Part shown: positions 42,080 to 50,625 of the stretch, one piece after another
Position numbering within the stretch: the stretch's first letter is position 1
Layout of the letters: each line of letters starts with the position of its first letter
Assembly: GCF_005233875.1 (NCBI RefSeq)
Contig: NZ_SZPZ01000002.1
Span: forward strand, 1,550,001-1,614,000
DNA: 64,000 bases
Direction: 5' to 3'
Origin: Kribbella jiaozuonensis
Lineage (GTDB): Bacteria; Actinomycetota; Actinomycetes; Propionibacteriales; Kribbellaceae
Program-made: the position numbers and the translations under genes
Notes under the pieces: model-generated
The model's database searches: none
The model's input: the letters and a program-made list of their open reading frames with translations, nothing else
What the model was told of the DNA's origin: nothing

Positions 42080-42526
42080 TCAGCGGCCGGTGGTCCCGTC
42101 CACCTGTTCGCGGATGATGTCGGCATGGCCCGCGTGACGGGCGGTTTCGTTGATGACGGCGAGGACGGCCCAGCGGAGATTGTGGGTCTTCCCGTTGCGC
42201 GTGACCGGTGCCTCCGGGTCGCCGAGTTTGGCGATGATCTCGTTGGAGGTGGCGCAGGCGGCCTTGTAGTCGGCGCGGAGTGTCTTGAGCGATATCTCGG
42301 GATCGACCTGCATGGAGCGCTTGCCCCGGGAGGCCTTGCCGCCGGCGGCGATCTCTTCGATCCACAGCGACTCGACGAACGTCAGGTGCTGAACGAGCCC
42401 GGCCACGTTCGTCCCGGAGTCGACCGTACTGCGGCGCGCGTCCGCCTCGCTCAGGCCGGCCAGCTTCTTCAGTACGCCGGCCCGCAGCCCGTCGAGGGTC
42501 TCCACCAACTGTTCGAGTTCAGTCAT
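42080..42526 (-). CDS. DinB/DUF664 family protein (mycothiol-transferase type)
   Basis: 148 residues, four-helix bundle. Metal-binding histidines are in VAGLVQHLTFVES near residue 47 and NETARHAGHADIIREQ near 130-137, the DUF664 triad. Members are mycothiol-dependent transferases or maleylpyruvate isomerase-like detoxification enzymes. The ATG overlaps the stop of the upstream endonuclease/phosphatase-fold gene by 4 bases. Confidence 0.88.
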   Translation of the reverse strand: MTELEQLVETLDGLRAGVLKKLAGLSEADARRSTVDSGTNVAGLVQHLTFVESLWIEEIAAGGKASRGKRSMQVDPEISLKTLRADYKAACATSNEIIAKLGDPEAPVTRNGKTHNLRWAVLAVINETARHAGHADIIREQVDGTTGR

Positions 42527-43500
42527 GTCTTACATGGTCCGATCGTCGCGACCAGACCATGATGATCCGACATCGGCACCTTGAACCAGCCCGTGTCGTC
42601 CGAGCACCACCCGGGCTTGACGAACAGGTGGTCGATCCGGACGAACAGCGCCGCCCACCGACCGATCTGCGACGGCCGTCCCCATCCGTTCAGCATCGCG
42701 TCCGTCATCGGGTCGGCCAGCGCGCGGTAGTCGCGACCGCGGTCGGTCGTGTTCATATCGCCGGAGATCACCACCGGGTGGTCGTCGCGCGTCGCGCGCA
42801 GAGCGATCTGCTCGATCAGCCGGTGATGATTCGCGACCGTCGTCTCGTACGGAACCGTGTCCGCAGGCGCGTCCCACGAAGAACCGCCGGCCGTGTACCA
42901 GGGCTTCGGTACATGGACAGCGATCAGATCGAAGTCACCCGACGGCGCATGGACCCGCAGCATGTACCCCGGCAGATCCGGCCCAGGCTGCTCCAGCACC
43001 GTCAACGGCCAGCGGCTGAAGACACCGACCGCCGGACCGTTCCAGTACGCCACGTGCTCCGGGTACGCCTCGGACAACCGCTCGGTCAGCGGCTGTCCGA
43101 TCTCCGAGATCACGAGTACGTCGGCCTTCTGCGCGATCAGGTTGTCCGCGCCTTCGAGCTCCCCGGCGCCGATGTTCGCCGCGGCGAACCGCACACCGCG
43201 GCTCGGGTCGACCGTCCCCGAACCGTGCGGGACCCACGGACCGACCGTACCCACGATCCCGACCAGCAGCGTCGACACGGCAAAAGCCACTGCGGCTCGG
43301 TGCCGTCGCCCGAGCACACCGACCACCAGCGCCACGATCAGCGCGAGCATCGGCAGCAGGATCGCCAGCACATCGGTCACCACGCCGAGCCGGTCCCGGA
43401 GCAAGAACCATGCCCACGGCAACAATCCGGCGATGACAATTCCGGTATAGCGCCCCATCCGAGACGGAGCACTCCCCACCCCTACCTCAGTCCCCTCCAC
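42523..43500 (-). CDS. Membrane-anchored endonuclease/exonuclease/phosphatase (EEP) family protein
   Basis: 325 residues. Two or three N-terminal membrane helices (GIVIAGLLPWAWFLL, LAILLPMLALIVALVVGVL, AVAFAVSTLLVGIVG) are followed by an outward EEP domain: NIGAGELEGADNLIA, DVLVISEIG (metal Glu), VISGDMNTTDR (Asp/Asn), and MSDHHGLVATI (catalytic His). Phosphodiester or lipid-phosphate substrate outside the membrane. GTG start with TAGCCT (43507-43512, minus strand) upstream. Coupled to the DinB gene. Confidence 0.88.
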   Translation of the reverse strand: MEGTEVGVGSAPSRMGRYTGIVIAGLLPWAWFLLRDRLGVVTDVLAILLPMLALIVALVVGVLGRRHRAAVAFAVSTLLVGIVGTVGPWVPHGSGTVDPSRGVRFAAANIGAGELEGADNLIAQKADVLVISEIGQPLTERLSEAYPEHVAYWNGPAVGVFSRWPLTVLEQPGPDLPGYMLRVHAPSGDFDLIAVHVPKPWYTAGGSSWDAPADTVPYETTVANHHRLIEQIALRATRDDHPVVISGDMNTTDRGRDYRALADPMTDAMLNGWGRPSQIGRWAALFVRIDHLFVKPGWCSDDTGWFKVPMSDHHGLVATIGPCKT

Positions 43501-43506
43501 CTGATC

Positions 43507-43512
43507 AGGCTA
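43507..43512 (-). promoter_or_regulatory. Putative -10 box of the EEP gene (leaderless)
   Basis: TAGCCT on the minus strand, 6 nt before the GTG at 43500. Confidence 0.45.
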
Positions 43513-43530
43513 TGTCACCGCACCTGAGAA

Positions 43531-45102
43531 TCAGCTGGCCCAGTTCAGGTAGGCGACATTCGCAAGGAGCCAGCCGAAGCCGATGGCCTGCTGACCGTCG
43601 CGTTCCGGAGTCGGCTGGTAGCGGTTGTAGAGGGCGAGGCACTGGGCGTGGACCTGCGGGTCCCACGCGTTCGCCTGCATCCAGCGCGGCGCCTGCTGCG
43701 CGACCGACGGCGCGCCGACCGTGGTCCCGGCGACGGTGGTGTGGATGACCGGCAGCCCGTCGGCGTCCGTGGTCACCACGTTCTGGGTGAACGTCCGGGC
43801 GATCCGCGCCATGTCCTGCGCCGTGAACGCGAGCCGCGCCCGGTACGCCCGTACGGCGAACTCGACGTCGATCGCCCCGTGACTGATGTCCTCGAACTGG
43901 CGGGCCGGCCCAGCGGACGGCGTGAAGATCGAAACATCGGTCTCGGGATCGCCGGTCTTCACGAACCCGTCGTAGATGCGACCGCCGGTCGGCCAGTAGT
44001 GCCAGAGGTAGGCATCACCTGCGTCGACCGTGACCTGACCGGCTAGCATCCGGCCCATCGCGGCGACCTTCCGCCGGTATTCGCGGTCGTGGGTGGCCAG
44101 GGCGAGCTCGACCAGCGTCTGACCGAGACCGACCGATTGGTTGATCGGCTGCTCGCACCCGTCGTACGCGAGCGGCTGGCTCTTGGGCCAGATCAGGTAC
44201 CCGCCGTCGCGGTACTCCCAGTCGTGGACCGCGACCGCCTCGCGGCAGGCGACGAGGTACTCGAGCGCCTTCCGCAGATACCGCCGGCGGAGGACCGGCG
44301 AGCTCAGCACGATCCGCGCGAAGCTCGCGATCGGGTACGTAATCATGCCGGTGTGGACGGCGAAGATCACCGGCTCGCAGCGCATCGTGTACGAACCGGG
44401 CTGGGGCACGTCGCCTGCTCGCGGAACTGCTCGCCGGTCGATCGCTGTCAGCTGCAGCGGTCCGGGCGCGGCCGCGTAGATCCGGCTGACCGCGTAGTCG
44501 GGGCTGGCCGAGTCGAGCGACAGGTCGGTGTGTGTGACCGTGCGGTTGTTGAAGGTGTTGACGAGCTGGACCGAGAACATGTCCGGTCGCGTCCCGGCGG
44601 TGACGGTGATCGTCGTGTCCTCCGCGTACGACAGGGCTTCGCGCAGATCGAGCAGCGGCTGACCGTTGCTGTCGGCAAGGGTTGCGTAGCCGGTGGTGTA
44701 CGGGTGGTCCGCGCGCCAGGCGGGTAGTGACAGGCCGCGGTAGTCCTTGACGCCGCGTTTGTTGTCGCGGACCGCGAGGACCTGGTCGATGTTGTCGATC
44801 AGCCGGTCGAGGTAGTGCGTGTCGCGGTACTTCTCGTACATCCGGATCAGCCCGAGCAGCACGTATGACTGGCTCCAGGCCAGCATCCCCGAGCGGCCGT
44901 CGCGGTTGCTGTTGTCGTTCGGCTGGTCGGGCTGGCCGGGACCGCCCTGCTGGAAGAGCCGATCCCAGTCGTCGAAGGTCTTCCGGGCGGTGTAGTCGAT
45001 CTCATCGGCGTACGCCGGGATCGCGGTGAGGCCGGAGGCGGCGACAGCACCGGCTGCGGTCAGGCGGAGAACGGCACGACGGGACGGGCGGATGTCGGGC
45101 AT
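43531..45102 (-). CDS. Tat-exported protein of helical-barrel type, function unknown
   Basis: 523 residues. Twin-arginine signal at residues 5-32 (PSRRAVLRLTAAGAVAASG then AYA). The mature part has repeated helix pairs (LDRLIDNIDQVLAVRDNK, MITYPIASFARIVLSSP, LRRRYLRKALEYLVACREAV, YRRKVAAMGRMLAGQ) like alpha/alpha-barrel polysaccharide lyases or epimerases, with an inserted beta-rich stretch near 150-235. A carbohydrate-active role is inference. No clear Shine-Dalgarno. It stands alone between the EEP and saccharopine-dehydrogenase-like genes. Confidence 0.75.
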   Translation of the reverse strand: MPDIRPSRRAVLRLTAAGAVAASGLTAIPAYADEIDYTARKTFDDWDRLFQQGGPGQPDQPNDNSNRDGRSGMLAWSQSYVLLGLIRMYEKYRDTHYLDRLIDNIDQVLAVRDNKRGVKDYRGLSLPAWRADHPYTTGYATLADSNGQPLLDLREALSYAEDTTITVTAGTRPDMFSVQLVNTFNNRTVTHTDLSLDSASPDYAVSRIYAAAPGPLQLTAIDRRAVPRAGDVPQPGSYTMRCEPVIFAVHTGMITYPIASFARIVLSSPVLRRRYLRKALEYLVACREAVAVHDWEYRDGGYLIWPKSQPLAYDGCEQPINQSVGLGQTLVELALATHDREYRRKVAAMGRMLAGQVTVDAGDAYLWHYWPTGGRIYDGFVKTGDPETDVSIFTPSAGPARQFEDISHGAIDVEFAVRAYRARLAFTAQDMARIARTFTQNVVTTDADGLPVIHTTVAGTTVGAPSVAQQAPRWMQANAWDPQVHAQCLALYNRYQPTPERDGQQAIGFGWLLANVAYLNWAS

Positions 45103-45169
45103 GGCGGGCGGCCTCCAGCTGATGATGGGCGGTCAGCAGGGGACCTACATTCTCCCGCAGGGAATCGAT

Positions 45170-46153
45170 TTACGGCAGGTCGAGCGCGAGTGGTAAATCG
45201 TTGAGGAACTCGACCGCGTCGAACATCGCACCGGCCGACGCGACCCCTGCCGATCGCGTGTCACCCGCAAGAATCCGCCGTACGGCGTTGACCGCCAGCG
45301 GCGCCGAGATCGCGTAGATGTCCTGCCCGCGCGCTGTCGCCCGACGCTCCTCGCCGCCGGTCCGGACCCGGACGTCCACGACGAACGTCTGGTCCGATCG
45401 GCCCGTGTCGTCGACCGCAACCGGCGCCGGAGTATTCGCGTCCATCAGATCGCCGGCCGCCTCGACCGTCATGTAGGTGCGAACCTCGGGTACGGCGAGG
45501 TGGCTCGGGATCGTGACGACATCGGCCATCGTGAACTCCGGGATCACCCGACGCCGGCCGAGCGGCTCCGGGAAGATCCATTCCTCCTGCACCGGCTTGT
45601 CGTCGTGGAACTGCAGGACGCCACCGGTGAAACGCAGCCGGCGGCCGTTGCGCCGGTCATGCGAGACCTGGCCGGCGGCGCGCGTACCGGGCGTCGGGTG
45701 CCAGCTCGTCAGTCCGTAGGCGACGTGCACCTCGTCGGCGCTCGTCCGCTCCCCCAGCGCCGCGGTCGTCAGCAAGTCGCCGAGGCCGCCGTAGAACGCC
45801 ATCGCCGGCACGACCGGGGTATCGCTGTGCCTGGCGTACGTCGACACGTTGGCCTCGATCTCGGCCGCCACATCGACGTACGGGATCCCCGCGCGGATGG
45901 CTGCGTCGATCACCGGATCCGCGGTGGCGGCGAACGGACCGGCGCAATTGATCACCGCGGCGGCGTTCTTCAGCGCCTGATCGAGGGCTTGCGGATCGTC
46001 GACCGAGGCCGGGCGGATCTCCAGGTCCCAGAGCGCTTCGAGCGCGCTGGAATTCCGGCCGGAGGCGATGACCGGCAGACCTTGGCGTAGCAGTTCCTCG
46101 ACGACGAATCGGCCGGTGTGACCGGTTGCTCCATAGACAACGACAGCGTTCAT
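45170..46153 (-). CDS. Saccharopine dehydrogenase-like NAD(P)-binding protein
   Basis: 327 residues. N-terminal VVVYGATGHTGRFVVEELL is the glycine-rich nucleotide site, followed by VINCAGPFAATADPVIDAAI and YVDVAAEIE, the Sacchrp_dh_NADP pattern also seen in trans-acting enoyl reductases. Catalytic role unproven. ATG at 46153 chosen since the domain begins there. Divergent from a GlxA-type regulator 71 bases away, which probably controls it. Confidence 0.87.
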   Translation of the reverse strand: MNAVVVYGATGHTGRFVVEELLRQGLPVIASGRNSSALEALWDLEIRPASVDDPQALDQALKNAAAVINCAGPFAATADPVIDAAIRAGIPYVDVAAEIEANVSTYARHSDTPVVPAMAFYGGLGDLLTTAALGERTSADEVHVAYGLTSWHPTPGTRAAGQVSHDRRNGRRLRFTGGVLQFHDDKPVQEEWIFPEPLGRRRVIPEFTMADVVTIPSHLAVPEVRTYMTVEAAGDLMDANTPAPVAVDDTGRSDQTFVVDVRVRTGGEERRATARGQDIYAISAPLAVNAVRRILAGDTRSAGVASAGAMFDAVEFLNDLPLALDLP

Positions 46154-46191
46154 ACGTCGAGTCTCGCCGGACCGGATCGGCCATCGTGAGA

Positions 46192-46224
46192 GTCCGGAAC
46201 GACACTGTTCGTACACTTTCGGAC
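46192..46224. promoter_or_regulatory. Inverted repeat before the GlxA-type regulator
   Basis: GTCCGGAA (46192-46199) and TTTCGGAC (46217-46224), 7 of 8 paired, spacer 17. The right arm abuts the ATG at 46225, and the -10 box TACACT (46212-46217) lies inside. Likely autoregulatory site. Confidence 0.5.
46212..46217 (+). promoter_or_regulatory. Putative -10 box of the GlxA-type gene (leaderless)
   Basis: TACACT with 7 nt to the ATG at 46225, inside the inverted repeat. Confidence 0.5.
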
Positions 46225-47160
46225 ATGCACACTGTCGCGCTGGCCACCGCCGGGCATCTGTTGCACTTCGAGCTCGGCATCGCGTACGAGATCTTCGGCA
46301 ACCCGCCACTCGGCGCCGACGAGTGGTACGACGTACGCCTGTGCGGCCCGAGATCGGTCCGGGTCGGCCCGTTCACCGTCGAACCCGACGACGGCCTGGA
46401 CTACCTCGCCCAAGCAGACACCGTGATCGTCCCGGCCCTCGCGGACGTGGACGAGCCGCTATCACCCGAGCTGGTCGCCGCCGTCCTGGCGGCCTACGAG
46501 TCCGGGGCAAGAATCGCTTCGCTCTGCACGGGCGCCTTCGTCCTCGGCGCGGCCGGTCTGCTGGACGGCCGGCGAGCGACGACCCACTGGGGGCATGCGG
46601 ACGCCCTCGCCGCCCGATATCCACAGGCGACGGTCGACCCCGACGTCCTCTACACCGACAACGGCAACATCCTCACCGCGGCCGGCAAAGCGGCCGCGGT
46701 CGACCTGTGCCTTCATCTCGTCCACCTCGATCACGGCGCGACGGTCGCGAACACGGTCGCCCGGCGTCTCGTCGTACCGCCGCATCGCGCCGGTGGACAG
46801 GCCCAGTTCGTGTCAACGCCGGTCCCGGTCAGCGGCGATCACACCCTCGCGGAGCTGCTCGCCTGGGTGCAGGAGCGGTTGGACCAGCCGTTGACGGTCA
46901 CAGACCTGGCCCGACGCGCGAACACCAGCCCCCGCCACCTCGGCCGGCAGTTCCGCGCGGTGACCGGGCAGACGCCGCTGCAATGGCTCCTCACCCAACG
47001 AGTCCGCCGCGCCCAGCAGTTGCTCGAGGCCACCAACCACAGCATCGAATCGGTAGCCACCGCGACCGGCCTGGGCACCGCCACCACCCTCCGCCGCCAA
47101 TTCAAACGCGTCGTCGGCATCCCGCCGAACACCTACAGAAGCTCGTTCCGCAGCCCGTAA
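46225..47160 (+). CDS. GlxA-family transcriptional regulator (DJ-1/PfpI + AraC)
   Basis: 311 residues. N-terminal DJ-1/PfpI-like domain about 1-170 with the nucleophile-elbow region RIASLCTGAFVLGAAGLL (Cys near 95), and C-terminal AraC domain about 215-308 (LTVTDLARRANTSPRHLGRQF; ATGLGTATTLRRQFKRVVGIPPN). These regulators typically control a divergent oxidoreductase, here the saccharopine-dehydrogenase-like gene. The amidase-like domain is presumed to sense a ligand. Confidence 0.93.
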   Translation: MHTVALATAGHLLHFELGIAYEIFGNPPLGADEWYDVRLCGPRSVRVGPFTVEPDDGLDYLAQADTVIVPALADVDEPLSPELVAAVLAAYESGARIASLCTGAFVLGAAGLLDGRRATTHWGHADALAARYPQATVDPDVLYTDNGNILTAAGKAAAVDLCLHLVHLDHGATVANTVARRLVVPPHRAGGQAQFVSTPVPVSGDHTLAELLAWVQERLDQPLTVTDLARRANTSPRHLGRQFRAVTGQTPLQWLLTQRVRRAQQLLEATNHSIESVATATGLGTATTLRRQFKRVVGIPPNTYRSSFRSP

Positions 47161-47170
47161 GGTGATCGCC

Positions 47171-48055
47171 ATGGAGGGGAACCGGCAGCTCGCGGAGCTG
47201 CGGGAGCTGATCGTCGGTGCGGCTGGGCACGAGAGAGCGATCGACGGGTTGTTGGTGTCGGTTGTCGACGCGCCGACACCGCCAACGGCCGGGCTCGCGT
47301 CGCCGACCTTCGCGCTGGTCGCGCAGGGGCGGAAGCGGCTGGCGCTCGGCGAGCAGGTGTTTGAGTACGGCGCCGGCGACTACGTGATCGTCTCCGTGGA
47401 CCTGCCGGTCACAGGACACTTCGTCGAGGCCTCGAAGGAAGCGCCCTGCCTCGGCGTCGGGCTTGAGCTGCGACCTGAGCAGATCGCCTCGCTGCTCCTC
47501 GACGCGACCGAGAAGCCCGGCGCGGCCGTCCGCGGACTCACCATCGACCATGCGCCGGCCGAGCTGGTCGACGCGATGATCCGCCTGCTCCGACTGGTCC
47601 ACCAACCCGACGATGCGCCCGTACTCGCGCCGCTCGTCCAACGCGAGATCCTCTGGCGGCTCCTCCGCAGCCCACAAGGCGCGGCCGTCCGCGAGATCGG
47701 GCTCGCCGACAGCAGCCTGTCGCACGTCGCCCGGGTCATCGGGTGGATCCGCAAGCACTACACCGAGCCGTTCCGGATCGAGGATCTGGCGTCGATGGCC
47801 GGCATGAGCACGTCGGCGTTCCACCGGCACTTCCGTACCGTCACCGAGCTGACCCCGATCCAGTTCCAGAAGAAGATCCGGCTGCACGAGGCACGGCTGC
47901 GGGTGGTCGGTCTCGGCGAGGACGTGACGAGCGCCGGGTACGCCGTGGGTTACGACAGCCCGTCCCAGTTCAGCCGCGAGTACCGCCGCGAGTTCGGTAC
48001 GCCGCCATCTCGCGATCGAGCAGGATCGTGCAAGCCGGCGGGACAATTGATCTAA
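47171..48055 (+). CDS. AraC family regulator with AraC_N domain
   Basis: 294 residues. N-terminal cupin-like AraC_N domain (FALVAQGRKRLALGEQVFEYGAGDYVIVSVDLPV) and C-terminal double helix-turn-helix (FRIEDLASMAGMSTSAFHRHF; SAGYAVGYDSPSQFSREYRREFGTPP). AAGGTG precedes the ATG at 47171; a GTG at 47162 is possible. Followed 70 bases later by an SDR gene that it probably activates. This AraC_N-SDR arrangement is common. Confidence 0.92.
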   Translation: MEGNRQLAELRELIVGAAGHERAIDGLLVSVVDAPTPPTAGLASPTFALVAQGRKRLALGEQVFEYGAGDYVIVSVDLPVTGHFVEASKEAPCLGVGLELRPEQIASLLLDATEKPGAAVRGLTIDHAPAELVDAMIRLLRLVHQPDDAPVLAPLVQREILWRLLRSPQGAAVREIGLADSSLSHVARVIGWIRKHYTEPFRIEDLASMAGMSTSAFHRHFRTVTELTPIQFQKKIRLHEARLRVVGLGEDVTSAGYAVGYDSPSQFSREYRREFGTPPSRDRAGSCKPAGQLI

Positions 48056-48125
48056 CGGCATCGCCGTCCCAGCACGTCTACTGGAGTCGTACCTGTTACT
48101 GACCTAGTAGGAGTTGTGCACGATT

Positions 48126-48887
48126 ATGCAAGTAGCTGTCATCACCGGCGGAAGCTCCGGCATCGGCCAGGGCGCGGCCTTCGAGATCGCCAAACGCGGT
48201 ACGGCCGTCGTCGTCACCTACCACGGCGGCCGCGAACGGGGTCTCGACACGGTCGAGCGGATCGAGAAGGACGGCGGTACGGCGGTTGCGCTGCCGCTGG
48301 ACGTGTCGCGGCCGGAGACGTTCGCGGAGTTCCGGGCCGCGCTGACCGGCGTACTGCAGGAATGGGACCGGACGACGTTCGACTTCCTCGTCAGCAACGC
48401 CGGCGTCGGGCAGCCTCCGGTGATGTTCGAGGAGACGACCGAGGAGCTGTTCGACCAGATGGTCAATGTCCATCTGAAGGGCCCGTACTTCCTCACCCAG
48501 ACGCTCCTCCCGCTGATCGCCGACAACGGTTCGATCGTCTACACGACCAGCTCGTCCGCGCTCCAGTCGTCGCGGCCGTCACCCGGGTACTCCGTCTATG
48601 CGAGCGTGAAGGGTGCGCAGATCGTGCTCACCCGGTACCTCGCGAAGGAGCTGAGCGTCCGCGGGATCCGGGCCAACGCCGTCGCTCCTGGCGTGACCCG
48701 GACCCGCCTCGGCGGCGACGCGTTCTCCGAGCATCCCGAGTGGATTCCCCCGATCGCGGAACGGACCGCGCTCGGCCGGATCGGCGAGTCGGAGGATCTC
48801 GGCAAGGTCATCGCGTTCCTCGGCTCACCCGACTCGGGCTGGATCACCGCGCAGACCGTCGAGGCCTCGGGCGGTTACGAGCTCTGA
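48126..48887 (+). CDS. SDR family oxidoreductase
   Basis: 253 residues, classical SDR: cofactor motif TGGSSGIG at residues 7-14, NAG in LVSNAGVG, catalytic Ser in YTTSSSALQSS, and Tyr-x3-Lys in YSVYASVKGAQ. NADPH-dependent alcohol or ketone oxidoreductase of unknown substrate. The ATG at 48126 has AGGAG 12 nt upstream; a TTG at 48114 is less likely. The upstream gap carries a small dyad TACT/AGTA. Overlaps the convergent methyltransferase by 13 bases. Confidence 0.9.
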   Translation: MQVAVITGGSSGIGQGAAFEIAKRGTAVVVTYHGGRERGLDTVERIEKDGGTAVALPLDVSRPETFAEFRAALTGVLQEWDRTTFDFLVSNAGVGQPPVMFEETTEELFDQMVNVHLKGPYFLTQTLLPLIADNGSIVYTTSSSALQSSRPSPGYSVYASVKGAQIVLTRYLAKELSVRGIRANAVAPGVTRTRLGGDAFSEHPEWIPPIAERTALGRIGESEDLGKVIAFLGSPDSGWITAQTVEASGGYEL

Positions 48888-49807
48888 GTCCAGGCGTCTC
48901 CCCAGCTCGTGCCGCGGGCGGCGCGATATGAGTCGGAGGACTTCGGCACGACCAGTTGCCGGGCGGCGCCGGCCGACGTACAGAGCTCTAGTACGACCTG
49001 TCCTTTCGGTCTGCCCGGTCTGCGGATCACCCGCGCCGGCGCAGGCCGGACCGGGGCGCGTGTCGCGACGAGGTAGCTGAATCTCTCTTCCTCGTAGTTG
49101 CGGGTGCCGTCCTTCAGCACGCGGTGCAGCTCGGTGCGGGGCAGGCGGGCGGCGAAGTGGCACCAATCCGTTGGGCACTCGCCTTGATGCGGGCACGGAG
49201 CCGCGATCGTGAAGCCGTGGTCGATCAACAGATCACGAGCTTGCAGCGTACGGCGGTGGCCGTGCGGCGTGCCTGGTTCGACGATGACGAGCGTGACCGC
49301 CGATGCTGCTGCGGACTCGACCAAGGCGTGACGGGCGCCGTCGGTCAGCTCGTTCAGCACATAGCCGATGGTGATGAGATCGGCGGACCCGCTCCAGTGG
49401 CGGAGGTCGGCGGAGGTCCACCGCCAGCTGTTGCCTGTGGCAAGTTGTTTGCCGAGAGCGATGGCGGCCGGATGGCGTTCGACGATCTCGGTGGCGATGG
49501 TCGGCCAGAGGGACGTGGAGGCCCATGCGGCGGCGCCGGTTCCACCGCCGAGGTCGAGGTGGGTGGTGAACGATGCGTCGACGTGTCGCTCAGCGGCCGA
49601 CAGTGCGGCGTACAGCGCGCGGAAGGTCGCCGGCATGCGGATGACGGCGTACGCGAGCGCATCGAGGTGATCGCGCATCCCGGGAGCAGCGTCGTCGACC
49701 TGCTCGGTGCGGTAGCGGTGTGAGAGTGCGGCGACTCGGCGGTGTAGTTGGTGGTGCGGCACGCCGTCGACTGCGCGTGCGAGGGCAGCATGAAGTTGTG
49801 TGTCCAT
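48875..49807 (-). CDS. Rsm22-like small ribosomal subunit methyltransferase family protein
   Basis: 310 residues. SAM motif THLDLGGGTGAAAWA near residue 85, ITIGYVLNEL near 150, and a Cys-rich segment APCPHQGECPTDWCHFAARLPR near 205-226, the metal-binding signature of the Rsm22 family. In mitochondria Rsm22 proteins assist small-subunit assembly with an iron-sulfur cluster; bacterial homologues are poorly studied. ATG at 49807 chosen; 49816 also possible. A 228-base gap follows on the other side with no firm gene. Confidence 0.88.
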   Translation of the reverse strand: MDTQLHAALARAVDGVPHHQLHRRVAALSHRYRTEQVDDAAPGMRDHLDALAYAVIRMPATFRALYAALSAAERHVDASFTTHLDLGGGTGAAAWASTSLWPTIATEIVERHPAAIALGKQLATGNSWRWTSADLRHWSGSADLITIGYVLNELTDGARHALVESAAASAVTLVIVEPGTPHGHRRTLQARDLLIDHGFTIAAPCPHQGECPTDWCHFAARLPRTELHRVLKDGTRNYEEERFSYLVATRAPVRPAPARVIRRPGRPKGQVVLELCTSAGAARQLVVPKSSDSYRAARGTSWGDAWTQSS

Positions 49808-50035
49808 GGCGGACATGCGGAAGCTCCGGTTCGGTCGGCACGGAGTACGCGCTGGTATCAGCGCACACGTGATCCGCGGCCAGACGCCGCGACGCACCAA
49901 CCGGTCCGGAGAAGAAGAGCTGTCAGAAGGCAGCAGAGGAGGGGATGGCGCGGAACCGGATAACCTTGCAAGCCATCATGCACCTCCTCGGATTGAGCCT
50001 GACGGTAGCAGAGCTGGTCCGAGCGCGCGGCCTAT

Positions 50036-50620
50036 TTATCGGCCGTCCGACGTGCACAGACACACCTTGTTGCCCTGCGGGTCCGCGAGCACGATGAAGG
50101 CCGGCGCCTCGTCGTCGTACGCGATCTTGCCGCCGGCGGCGAGGCCGGCCTTGATGCGATCTGGGACGACCTCGGCCGGCAGCCAAAGATCCAGGTGGAA
50201 CCGTTGCCGTGGAGTCGCGTGCGGAGAGGTCCCCTGGAACCAGATATTCGGAATCCGGCCGGTCGGGTCGAGGATGTCGTTGCCCTGGAACGAGTCTGTC
50301 GTGCCGGTGAGCACCGCCGCCCAGAACGGACCGATCTCGGGGAGGTCGGCCGTGTCCAGCGCGATCTCCAGCTGCGCCACGGCTGTCGGGTCGGCCGTCA
50401 GTCCATGCTCGGCCGCGATCGCGCTGATCTGCTGCGCGACCGCATCGTCGCGGCTGGACACGTCCACGAACGTCGCGCCGAGCCGCAACTCCGGCACCAC
50501 CTCGGCCGACGAGCACGCCTCGCCGACGGCCTGCACGAACCGCGCTCCTTCGGCCAACGAGGAAGTCACGAACCTCGCCTGCTGCGCTTGAACCATCTTC
50601 CGCCAGTCCGCAAGCACCAT
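50036..50620 (-). CDS. Fusion of degenerate pterin-carbinolamine dehydratase-like and VOC domains
   Basis: 194 residues. Residues 1-80 follow the PCD (4a-hydroxytetrahydrobiopterin dehydratase) pattern (W near 5, ARFVTSSLAEGARFVQAVGEA, VDVSSRDDAVAQQISAIAAEHGL), but the usual His-His-Pro active site reads EVVPEL. Residues 85-194 are a VOC domain ending FIVLADPQGNKVCLC. Function unknown; the PCD half probably binds rather than catalyses. ATG at 50620; a GTG at 50629 is possible. Five bases after the DinB gene stop. Confidence 0.82.
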   Translation of the reverse strand: MVLADWRKMVQAQQARFVTSSLAEGARFVQAVGEACSSAEVVPELRLGATFVDVSSRDDAVAQQISAIAAEHGLTADPTAVAQLEIALDTADLPEIGPFWAAVLTGTTDSFQGNDILDPTGRIPNIWFQGTSPHATPRQRFHLDLWLPAEVVPDRIKAGLAAGGKIAYDDEAPAFIVLADPQGNKVCLCTSDGR

Positions 50621-50625
50621 GTTGT

